This document shows positions 42,621 to 51,100 of a stretch of 64,000 bases of DNA, piece by piece; position 1 is the stretch's first letter, and the number at the start of each line of letters is the position of its first letter. The notes under the pieces are model-generated. The model was not told the origin of the DNA and searched no databases. It saw only the letters and a program-made list of their open reading frames with translations. Source of the stretch: Fulvivirga imtechensis AK7 (GTDB lineage Bacteria; Bacteroidota; Bacteroidia; Cytophagales; Cyclobacteriaceae); contig NZ_AMZN01000033.1 of the NCBI RefSeq assembly GCF_000331535.1, positions 1 through 64,000 on the forward strand, written 5' to 3'. Made by a program: the position numbers and the translations under genes.

Positions 42621-43742
42621 TTATGAGTGTTTTCTTTTTAATCTGGCAAATTTATCAAAAACATGAAACTCCCATTTGTAATTGTAATCATAGTTTTCAT
42701 CGGTTGATTCAACAAAACGGTTTCGTATATCTTTTGGTAAAGAGTTAATCGCATTGTGATCTTCAAATCTTTGCAATATTCTTTTATTAAACTCCTTTAT
42801 TCGCCGACCAAATATATCTTGTAAATCAAAAGACATTTTATTATTAGTAATCTTAACATACCTTGCTTTAGAATAAAACCTATAATTGCCATAAACATTT
42901 TCTAAAAGAATATCCTTGGCTGTCCTATATATTTGAGGGTAATTTTTATTATCACTCGATTTGCCAGTTCCTCCAGATATAATTAATTTACCACCGTTCC
43001 TCATAAATCTCATGCAATTTTGAAGCTCTGTCCTTAAAGACTCAATTTGAGATACTTGGGTGAAAAAATTACTAGATACCACCACGTTGAATCTATGTTT
43101 AGTCCTTTTTGTTTTTATCACAAAATCCCCCTTATAATTAAGATCTGTATAAGAATATGAATAATTAAATTTAATATCATCGAAATCATGGAAAGAACCA
43201 TGGTGATATGGTACTACCCACCCTTCTGTATCAGTTGGCAATTCATGATTTGCTAGTTCAGTAAAATGGTGCAACCACTGTCTAAACCCAGAGCTTCTTT
43301 CTACATAGTCAGGGATATAATCAATATTTTTTAAATATGATATATTATGTAGCTCCCCAAACTTTCTTAATGAATAATAGCAGTCCGATAATGCGAATAA
43401 TGATGGCCCTGGTCCTGTGCCAATATCTAAGGTGTTTATTGGCTTAGCACCTAAGGGTAATACTTGCTTATCTACAAGTTTTGAGAACGTTAACTGAAAT
43501 CTTCGAAACCTAGGAAGGAAGTGTAAAATTCCATAAGCTGTTGCTACTGAATCTTCCTGATAATCTATTTCATCACAAAACCGTAGTACAGCATCAAACT
43601 TTGAAGCAACTTCATTTGTGAAATCAGGTTCCGTTAAACGATAATTTAACATAAAGTTTTCCAAGGCTGAAGCTAGAAGATCAAATCTTCTGTAATAAAA
43701 ATTTTCTGAATCGATCCAATCACGGTAACTTTTTACATCCAT
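42621..43742 (-). CDS. SAM-dependent methyltransferase-like protein
   Basis: The protein has 373 residues. The central Rossmann core has motif I NTLDIGTGPGPSLFALSDCY (about 102-121), VVVSSNFFTQVS and CMRFMRNGGKLIISGGTG at the usual motif post-II/III spacing. The N-terminal 90 residues are helical; the C-terminal part is basic and aromatic. Substrate is not predictable: DNA methylase NPPY or PCQ motifs are absent, so an RNA, protein or small molecule is more likely. It is the outermost island gene, next to the tRNA. Confidence 0.65.
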   Translation of the reverse strand: MDVKSYRDWIDSENFYYRRFDLLASALENFMLNYRLTEPDFTNEVASKFDAVLRFCDEIDYQEDSVATAYGILHFLPRFRRFQLTFSKLVDKQVLPLGAKPINTLDIGTGPGPSLFALSDCYYSLRKFGELHNISYLKNIDYIPDYVERSSGFRQWLHHFTELANHELPTDTEGWVVPYHHGSFHDFDDIKFNYSYSYTDLNYKGDFVIKTKRTKHRFNVVVSSNFFTQVSQIESLRTELQNCMRFMRNGGKLIISGGTGKSSDNKNYPQIYRTAKDILLENVYGNYRFYSKARYVKITNNKMSFDLQDIFGRRIKEFNKRILQRFEDHNAINSLPKDIRNRFVESTDENYDYNYKWEFHVFDKFARLKRKHS

Positions 43743-43879
43743 ATTCTTGATTACGTCTAACGCCTGGTATAAGAACCTCCTTTTTCGGACTACTTAAAAG
43801 TATTAATATCTATCCAAATTACCGGTTGGGTATTTTTGAGCTTGAAGAGAGAAATACAATTAATCAATTGGCAGAGAGC

Positions 43880-43909
43880 AAAAAAACCGATTATCTTTCG
43901 ACAATCGGC
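43880..43909 (-). terminator. Terminator of tRNA-Arg
   Basis: On the minus strand CCGATT/AATCGG forms a short stem followed by seven T, just 11 bp past the tRNA 3' end. It would end the tRNA transcript at the island's right border. Confidence 0.65.
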
Positions 43910-43919
43910 TCTGAAGTAG

Positions 43920-43991
43920 TAGCCCCGGCAGGAATCGAACCTACATCTAAGCTTTAGGAAAGCCCTATTCTATCCATTGAACTACGGGGCC
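43920..43991 (-). tRNA. tRNA-Arg (anticodon CCU)
   Basis: On the minus strand the sequence folds as a complete cloverleaf: acceptor GGCCCCG with CGGGGCT, D arm GTTCAATGGATAGAAT, anticodon arm GGGCT-TTCCTAA-AGCTT with anticodon CCU, and T arm GTAGG-TTCGATT-CCTGC. The discriminator base is A and CCA is not encoded. The first acceptor pair is G-U. Its 3' half faces the defence island, and a diverged copy of that half lies at 30696-30741. Confidence 0.93.
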
Positions 43992-44066
43992 AAAGATTTG
44001 GGATTGCAAAAATAAAGAAAAAATGATTTAAGACAACTGTTGCGGCTTTTCAATTAGCCACAGTTG

Positions 44067-44288
44067 TTATTTCTTTTCCTTTTTATTCTCCTCTATTATT
44101 TTGTCATAAATTTCGTAGCACATATCCAATGTTACATGTGGATGATTGATCGATAGGGTTCTATAAAAAAGTTGTGCTGCTTCTTCTCTATTTTTCTTCT
44201 CTACTTCGGTTAGTTCTGATTTAGTCATTTCAACATTTCTTTGTTGTAACAATTCTCCCAAGGTATATAAAATACTATACAAAAACAT
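44067..44288 (-). CDS. Unknown small helical protein
   Basis: The protein has 73 residues, charged and mostly helical, with MTKSELTEVEKKNREEAAQL and a Lys/Glu-rich end EENKKEKK. An alternative start is the internal Met 20 codons in. No family is recognised. It is the last gene before the tRNA and may be transcribed with the coiled-coil membrane protein gene upstream. Confidence 0.5.
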   Translation of the reverse strand: MFLYSILYTLGELLQQRNVEMTKSELTEVEKKNREEAAQLFYRTLSINHPHVTLDMCYEIYDKIIEENKKEKK

Positions 44289-44352
44289 TACATCACTGTG
44301 GGCATTTTTCCGGTTTTTAAAGAATGTTACTTAAATCCTTTAAATGTTACCA

Positions 44353-45012
44353 TTAGCGACCAAGCACAGCTTTTAACAATCCTTTTTTCCGCTCGAGCAC
44401 AATACTGTAAACACTATCCGCCTGAGTACCAGGGTTATCGAATTTAATTTCAGCTACAGCTTGCTTACGTCTCAAAACATTGAATGGTGGCCTCCCTGGC
44501 CGCTTATAATAGTAGAAGATTTCAAAATTGTGATACACCCTGTAATCCGCAATTAATGAATCAACCCCTGGTAATGTCAGGGCTTGAAAGTCCAGGTGTT
44601 TGGAGCTATATGAATATCTCGTTGCTTTAACAGGTTGTGCCTGGTTATTCAATACCACTAGAGTATCACGGCCACTGGCATGAATTTCTCCCTCGGTACT
44701 AGCGTTGATGGAAGAATAGCCTATCAGGTTCCGTTTGATGTTACCAACTTCTTCCTTAAGCATTCGTTTCAAGTCTTCATTGAGAACGTGTTTGGCATTC
44801 TCCGCTTTGATCTCCGCCATTTCCGCTCTTGCCCTATTCTTGCCAGCTTTGTCCTTCCACTGCATTACCTCAATTTCCTGCAGGTCGGCCATTTGCCGGT
44901 AATCCTCTGCCAGCCTCTTTTGAGACTGACGTGAATAAAAAAGTAGTGCTATGATGATGAGTAGTAGTATCCAATAGTACTTCCCCAACAGTTTTAATAT
45001 TGCGATAGTCAT
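44353..45012 (-). CDS. Single-pass coiled-coil membrane protein
   Basis: The protein has 219 residues. A transmembrane segment (YYWILLLIIIALLFYS, about 12-27) is followed by a long coiled coil (about 28-95: QKRLAEDYRQMADLQEIEVM onward) and a beta-rich C-terminal domain (RYSYSSKHLDFQALTLPG). The layout resembles phage i-spanin-like or mobile-element DUF6549-type proteins, an uncertain match. It is 2 bp after the P-loop ATPase gene on the same strand. Confidence 0.55.
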   Translation of the reverse strand: MTIAILKLLGKYYWILLLIIIALLFYSRQSQKRLAEDYRQMADLQEIEVMQWKDKAGKNRARAEMAEIKAENAKHVLNEDLKRMLKEEVGNIKRNLIGYSSINASTEGEIHASGRDTLVVLNNQAQPVKATRYSYSSKHLDFQALTLPGVDSLIADYRVYHNFEIFYYYKRPGRPPFNVLRRKQAVAEIKFDNPGTQADSVYSIVLERKKGLLKAVLGR

Positions 45013-45014
45013 GG

Positions 45015-46469
45015 TCAGGCAGCTTTATTTTGATCAAATATTTCCATTTTGCTACCTGCATTGAAGCGACCTTGCTGTGCTGCCACACCTTCTTCCGAAA
45101 CGTGTATCAACACATCAACATCATGGGCAAACCGTTGACTACCCCGGAACACTCCTTCTTTTGTAGACTGCATGATGTACAGCCAGCCTTTTACATTGGG
45201 ATAATCCTTTTTCAGACGTTCCAGGTCATCCTCATTTAAGCCGAGTTTGTGAACGCTATCCAGAATGACAAAGTCATAGTTGTTTAACCGGTCGTAGGGT
45301 ATTGACTCAACAAGTTCAAGGTTTTGATGCATCGCGCCAACTCGAATAAGTCGTTCCTGGAGTATCCCTTGTCTTCCTTCTTCCTTTGCCACATATAGCA
45401 CTCGTCCGTGATTTCTTGCGAGGTAGCCCGCAAACATGGCACACAGGGTACTCTTGCCACATTTCGGCTTACCGTAAATAAGCGCTGTAAATCCAGGTGT
45501 AGGATCACCAATAAAATTTTTCCATGCGCCTTTAAAACCTAACGTATTAAACCTCACTTTAACAAAATCGAGGCTGTTAATCGGGGTATCACAGGCACAC
45601 GCAAGTCCCGCCAATTCCTGACCTTCGTACTGTTCGATAATTCCTCTCAATCCGGCCAATTCTGCCTGCTCAATCAACACCGGCGATCCCTCTTTGGCTT
45701 GTTTCAAATTTGTCCTGATCTTGTTGATCATTTCAAAATAAGGATCTCCTTTGACGATCTCCTGCTTCTTAAAAGCATTCTCAATTGCCTTCAACAATAG
45801 CTGCACTTTCTCGGGAGCACGCTTACCTTCCAGGCCGATATACCTCTTAATGAGCATGACTGACTTGTAAACCTTTTCTCTCTTGACAATGGCCGAAAGC
45901 TCCTCCATCCATTTGTTATCTATCTCAAGCGGCAATAGTTTGTCATCACTCATTTTATTAAACACGTTACACAGCTTTTCCTGAATCTTTATGATATGTG
46001 CAGCATACTTTGAATTCTTGCGGATCTCTTTTGCGACAATAGCTCTTTGTAGTGCCTTGATATATAATCCGATCTGGTGCTTTGATTTGGGCCTATTGAG
46101 TAGATTTAGAAACCGCTTTAAGAAATAGAAATCCTTATCTTCATGAAAGACATAGCTGATCTCTGGTCGTTCCTGTCGTGACTTCTTTGGCTTAGTCTCG
46201 TTTCCTGCCTTCTTTACTTTCTTTTTACGTGATTCCGTTGGCTTCGACTTGATCTTCTTCTTGGTACTTTGAGATTTTGGCTTCTCCTTTTCGGACAGAA
46301 ACATGTTAAGTACTTTTACATGTAAGTCCGCAGTCTCCTTAAGTTCATCGTCTTCATCGTAGAACTGGATAATTTGATCAAAAACCTCATGGGACTTTTG
46401 CAGGTCCTTGGGAAGACGTTCAATTATTTCAGGAGTTACTTTTTGATGGTAATTGGATATCGTTATCAT
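45015..46469 (-). CDS. P-loop RecA-fold ATPase with basic N-terminal region
   Basis: The protein has 484 residues. A Lys-rich stretch (about 58-100: KEKPKSQSTKKKIKSKPTES) suggests nucleic acid contact. The C-terminal third is a RecA/DnaB-like fold: Walker A IYGKPKCGKSTLCAMFAG, YVAKEEGRQGILQERLI and Walker B FVILDSVHKLGL. Such proteins occur as accessory DNA-processing ATPases in Bacteroidetes mobile elements. The shared AAATCACGGAAT motif lies 49 bp upstream of its start. Function is not established. Confidence 0.7.
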   Translation of the reverse strand: MITISNYHQKVTPEIIERLPKDLQKSHEVFDQIIQFYDEDDELKETADLHVKVLNMFLSEKEKPKSQSTKKKIKSKPTESRKKKVKKAGNETKPKKSRQERPEISYVFHEDKDFYFLKRFLNLLNRPKSKHQIGLYIKALQRAIVAKEIRKNSKYAAHIIKIQEKLCNVFNKMSDDKLLPLEIDNKWMEELSAIVKREKVYKSVMLIKRYIGLEGKRAPEKVQLLLKAIENAFKKQEIVKGDPYFEMINKIRTNLKQAKEGSPVLIEQAELAGLRGIIEQYEGQELAGLACACDTPINSLDFVKVRFNTLGFKGAWKNFIGDPTPGFTALIYGKPKCGKSTLCAMFAGYLARNHGRVLYVAKEEGRQGILQERLIRVGAMHQNLELVESIPYDRLNNYDFVILDSVHKLGLNEDDLERLKKDYPNVKGWLYIMQSTKEGVFRGSQRFAHDVDVLIHVSEEGVAAQQGRFNAGSKMEIFDQNKAA

Positions 46470-46517
46470 TAGTTTTTTAAGTAATGATAGTTTGAGCGCA
46501 AAACGGTGTTTTCCGGT

Positions 46518-46540
46518 ATTCCGTGATTTGACGTGTTTAC
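46518..46540 (-). promoter_or_regulatory. Shared upstream motif, site 1
   Basis: On the plus strand ATTCCGTGATTT-GACG-TGTTTAC; the same 23 bp except four central bases recurs before the 72-aa/methylase-helicase unit. It lies 49 bp from the ATPase start. A regulator or unusual promoter of the element is the likely reader. Confidence 0.5.
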
Positions 46541-46568
46541 AAACCGCAATTCTACAGTCTATATCCTC

Positions 46569-46603
46569 GTTGATTTTAATTAGGAGAAAATAATTAAATC
46601 AAC
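46569..46603. promoter_or_regulatory. Inverted repeat before the GIY-YIG-like gene
   Basis: GTTGATTT (46569-46576) and AAATCAAC (46596-46603) are inverted copies extended by TAATTA blocks. It lies 40 bp before the rightward gene's ATG and may be an operator. Confidence 0.35.
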
Positions 46604-46642
46604 TATTTTCAAACACATATTTCAACCTTGATAAGTTAACTT

Positions 46643-47086
46643 ATGAGTGTTACAAATACTGAAAACCTTAAAAGCAGAATAATCAAAGAGTTTGAAGAAG
46701 AGTTCTCTTTTCTAAAAGACAAGTTCGAAATTATGGATCTTTTAGGCGACAATTCGCCTATGGATTATGACACAATAGAATACCTCGCCCTTCCTTCTGC
46801 TGAACATAATATTGTCTGGCACCCTGGAGTATACGTGTTCATCGGTAACGGATGCCTATATAGAGTAGGCGTGAGTATGCGTAATAGTCGGTTTAGGGTA
46901 ATGCAACACTTGGAAGCACATACAGCAAAAAATGGTCATTGCATCTGGGATATTGATAAATTTGATGACAAATCAATACTTTTATTTAATGTAAAAAACA
47001 AGGAAGATCGTCATTGGCTATTAGCCCTGGAAGCTTACTTTGAAACGAGGTTCAATCCATTGATTAAAGCAGGTAGAATTGGTTAA
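46643..47086 (+). CDS. GIY-YIG-like nuclease-fold protein
   Basis: The protein has 147 residues. The order of motifs fits a GIY-YIG fold: PGVYVFIGNG (for GIY), LYRVGVSMRNSRFRVMQHL (for YIG and the catalytic Arg) and LALEAYFETRFNPLI (catalytic Glu and the terminal Asn). Both motif positions deviate from the canonical residues, so activity is uncertain. The next gene begins 20 bp downstream on the same strand and is probably cotranscribed. The pair stands between two leftward operons, like an inserted two-gene cassette. Confidence 0.6.
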   Translation: MSVTNTENLKSRIIKEFEEEFSFLKDKFEIMDLLGDNSPMDYDTIEYLALPSAEHNIVWHPGVYVFIGNGCLYRVGVSMRNSRFRVMQHLEAHTAKNGHCIWDIDKFDDKSILLFNVKNKEDRHWLLALEAYFETRFNPLIKAGRIG

Positions 47087-47106
47087 TAATATGATTTCCT
47101 AGTAGA

Positions 47107-48054
47107 ATGAATAATAAGGTAATACAGTTTTCTCACAATGGAAAGGAGATAAACCTTTCCAAAAGAAGTACTAATCACGGGGGTCACTACAAATTTAATT
47201 CTCCATCTGGTGGCTATCGCTTTTGGAATGATCTTGAGGTTCATAAGAGAAAATTTATGATGCATAGTGGATGGTTTTTAAAAAACCTGGGAGACACATT
47301 CTCAACGGTACCCCAACGAGCTGATCTCCTCTTTTGGGGAGAATGGGAGCCTCAATCGCGCTTCGAATTAACGGGTAATCCCTTCGATTCTAAACTGCCA
47401 CATGCTATTCATTACCCTATCTTTTCACAAAGAGGGCAAGGCAGACATAATACTGATCCTTTCGTGTTTGGGGAACACTTCTATTATACGAATTGTAAAC
47501 AGAAAAGAACCGGAAAGGGAAAGATGCTACTAAACCTCCAAGCCGGTTCAGTTATTTTGTTTGGTTCTGAAATGGACAAAAGACATTTTGTTCTCGATAC
47601 CGTATTTGTTGTAAATAGTTCTGAAACGGTTGCTGATTATCGAAACCATAAGGAAGAATACAACGATATGCTAAGGCAAGCCACTATTGATTTAGGTAGT
47701 GGTCTAGCACCTTGGAAAAAACTTTACAAAGGAGAAATGTATGATTTCAACAGGCATTATTCGGATGACAGTCCATACATTTTTTCATTCTTCCCCTGTA
47801 AAATAGACTGCGGTAAAACCGGGTTTGAAAGACCAAAATTGGATATAACTAAATTTAAGCTTCAGAAACCTGGTGCAGGAACCGTTCTATACGCAATAGA
47901 TGATGAAGCATCCAACTTCTGGCATGAATTGTTGGCATTTTTAATTAACCAAGGGTATTCACTTGGCATTAAACTGGACATGCCACAAAACAACGATGCC
48001 ATTGAGTTTCCAGAGTACTTAATGAAGGATTCAAATTGTGGCATGGGCTGTTAG
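47107..48054 (+). CDS. Unknown protein paired with the GIY-YIG-like gene
   Basis: The protein has 315 residues, no signal and no membrane segment. Blocks of interest are QRADLLFWGEWEPQSRFEL, LPHAIHYPIF, NTDPFVFGEHFYYTNCKQ and NLQAGSVILFGS, with Cys and His that could bind a metal. The family is not recognised. It is the second gene of a rightward pair inside an otherwise leftward accessory region, so the two may form a small defence or mobile module. Confidence 0.55.
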   Translation: MNNKVIQFSHNGKEINLSKRSTNHGGHYKFNSPSGGYRFWNDLEVHKRKFMMHSGWFLKNLGDTFSTVPQRADLLFWGEWEPQSRFELTGNPFDSKLPHAIHYPIFSQRGQGRHNTDPFVFGEHFYYTNCKQKRTGKGKMLLNLQAGSVILFGSEMDKRHFVLDTVFVVNSSETVADYRNHKEEYNDMLRQATIDLGSGLAPWKKLYKGEMYDFNRHYSDDSPYIFSFFPCKIDCGKTGFERPKLDITKFKLQKPGAGTVLYAIDDEASNFWHELLAFLINQGYSLGIKLDMPQNNDAIEFPEYLMKDSNCGMGC

Positions 48055-48119
48055 TAAACAAATGAGGAAAATAGAGGATACCACTTAAGCTGCTATCCCC
48101 ATATATATTCAACACAAGC

Positions 48120-51100
48120 TTAACTACCCATTTTATATTTGAGCAGGGTCAGCCGCACCTTGACGGCCTTGGCTTTCAGCTTCAACAGCTTTAATTTCTC
48201 ATCATTTCTCCTTACTGGCTTCCTGTCAGGCAAAGGCAGCACACACCTTTGATCTTCTACATCAGAGGCTTTGTAGTCCAGGAGATAATTTAGTTTTGCG
48301 AAATCCTTTGCTCTTTCGACAGGATCACCACCGCTGATTGCAAGCTTTTCTTTCTTTGCCAACACCTCTTCCATTTTTACTTTCAAGTAGGATTCCTCAC
48401 GGGTCTTATCCAGCTCCTCTTGTATCTGTTCAAATTCCTTTTTGAAAGCCGCCAAAACTTCCTCCATATCATCGTTTAGCGTGTAACCTTTATCGGCCAG
48501 CACTGTCCTTTCTGCCTTCCTGACTTCTGACAGGTATTCTTTAAATGTATTGAACGTATGGCTTACATCCGTGGGGTTCTGCTCCATATCCCTGCCGATG
48601 CTGAAAAACAACCTGCCAATCCGGAGTAATTCTTTGTCATCCTTTTCAGTACCTTCTTCAAAGGCTTCTGCTTCCTTTATCGCTTTATCAACTCTCTCTA
48701 AAAAGGCTTTTTTGTTTGCATCCGTTTTATTGATGTACCATCTTTCATCTTTGTACTGCTCCCCATCGCCAAAGAAATAGTTTTTGAATCGTTGTGACAT
48801 AAATGAAAGTCTCTCCCTGCATTTTTCCTGAAACTCATAATACATTTTGAGCTTAAAATTGAAGCGTGCCATAGTGTCAACATTATTCTCTGCTATGACA
48901 AGCCTTCTGCGGATCTCTTTTCTTTCTTCATCAATCATTAGCTTGGTGAGGGCATTGACGTTGGTAAATAAGGCGAATTTGACTTCTTGCGGATCGAGCG
49001 ATTCCAGGTCTATCACGTTGCCCCTGTCACCTCTGTACCAAATATCATTGATGCGGGCTGTTTTTTCTTCGAGTTTTTGAAAAACAAAAACATCCATACT
49101 GTCTTGAACCAAAGGCATCACGGACCTTACATAACCAAACAGATTACCTTGCCGCCAAATTCTGCCTTCGAGTTGCTTTACATCCGTGGGGTTCCAATCC
49201 GGATACAAGTTGTAAACAACCGTTCCATTCTTTTGCAAGTCGATACCTTCCCGGATTGTGGCAGTACCTATGATAATCTTTACAATACCATCTAAAAACG
49301 CATCTTTAATGGCCTCTTTTCTATTAGCGGAAATACCGGAGGATATAATCTCTACCTCGTCAAAGTTTTTACTGTTATGTCTGACATTCGTCTTATAGTA
49401 TAATTGTTCTTCCAAGTATTCCTTTATGAAGGGAAAATAATCTTTGCCCCGGTTCATATAGATAACCTGGCCGGAAACGGATTCCCCTTTGCTCTCATGA
49501 TATTCCTTAACAGAACGAATACACTCCATTGTATAGTGGATTTTCGGGCTTCCTTCTACATAATCTATATAGTCCTCCGGTGGCCGGTTATGCTTGTACA
49601 GAAATGGCGAAAGTGCATTATCCAAGGACTGGCCCATCGCACGCATAATATTGCCATTTAAAACGGTTCCTTCCTGGGCATGTTGAATAATCTCCTTTTG
49701 GTTGTCCCTCTGCGCCTGGTTCATCCGCAAATAGGTGACTATTTGTTGGTCGTTCGGCAATCTCTTTATACTACCATCTGGCATGGTTGCATTAATCCTG
49801 GGCAGGTTGACCTTGCATGGCCTTTTTACTCCTGCTTCTTCTCCGGTCTTATAAGCGATATGGTTATGAATGAGCTTTTGAAGGATTAACCTGTTGTTAA
49901 AGCTCTTTACTACCGGGGCTTCTCTGATAGTATCATCATAGGAATTTACATACTCTAATGATTGCAACACAAAGGTTTCCATAAAGCGCTCAACTGAAAC
50001 AATGCCCATCTTGCGCATGCTTTCATATCCGACCAGGGAAAGCATTGAGTAGATTTCCAGAGGGCTATTGGTAAATGGTGTAGCTGTTAAAAGCATAACA
50101 TTGCTTCCGAAGGTTCTTTGAATGTAGTTACATAAGAAGAAAGCTTTTACTGCCCGGCTACTTTGTGAGCCAGTGATCTTGTAGCGCTTCACCCCGTCTT
50201 CATCAGTGGGAACATCGGCAAATACATTTTTGAAGTTGTGGGCTTCATCAATGATCATATAGTCAAAGCCCAGGGTATCAATATCGGCAATGGTATCTTT
50301 TACTCCCATACCTATCAGTTCTCTGAATTTTTGATACTTACTTTCAAGGTCACGGCCTGATTTGTCCTCGTCACCTGCCTGGGCAAGTATCTCGCTCAAT
50401 TCCTTGAAAAGAAGCTCCATAACCTTTCTTGAAAACCCTATCTTCTTCAATCCTTCATAGGTCATTACAGTAATGCTCTTTTCAGGAACGGCTTTCAGAA
50501 AGTCAATTTTGCCTGCTATAGTCCTGCCTAAATTATACCACTCATTGACCGTTACATCGGTGAATGACAGTACACCTGGTATGAATTTTTTCGTCTCCCG
50601 GTCGTGGTAGCCAATAATCTCTCGCACCCATTTAGCATAGGTCGGGTTGGGAACAACAACAACCGGGCGGCTGCATTTACCTGAATAAAGTGCGTTAGCG
50701 GCAGTGATAATTGCTGACATAGTTTTTCCAACACCCACATCATAAGCAATAATGCCACTTCCTGCTATCTCCATAAAAGCGATGGCCTCTCGTTGGGCAG
50801 GGGTAAATTCGAGGCTGAAAGCCTTAAACTTGTAGGAGCATTCAAAACCTATAGGGACCCTATGATAGGGAATAGCGCTAAAGCCGTTGTATTCACGATT
50901 CCATTTGAAGTCAACTTTCTGCTGGTCTTCAAATGTAACAGCTTCGTAGAGGAACCGACTGAACAATTCTTCTCCTTCTATCCTTGTATATTTCTCTATG
51001 GTGCTTTTATGTTCATCCGAGAAATCCCGTTTTAGATTTTTGCCATTGATATAATAGTCAATGATCTCGCGTGCGGTGACTTCTCTGAAATTGTGTTTTT

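Larger units (their letters stand above)
30696..43991. mobile_element. tRNA-Arg genomic island carrying an Ssp defence system
   Basis: A block of about 13.3 kb lies between a tRNA-Arg 3'-half remnant and an intact tRNA-Arg(CCU), both on the minus strand. Inside are a tyrosine recombinase, a DNA phosphorothioation defence operon, a regulator, a candidate nuclease and a methyltransferase. The island DNA looks more AT-rich than the metabolic genes to the left. No conjugation genes are present, so it would be an integrative, non-self-transmissible defence island. The att repeats are diverged outside a 9-bp core, so the boundaries are inferred. Confidence 0.65.
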
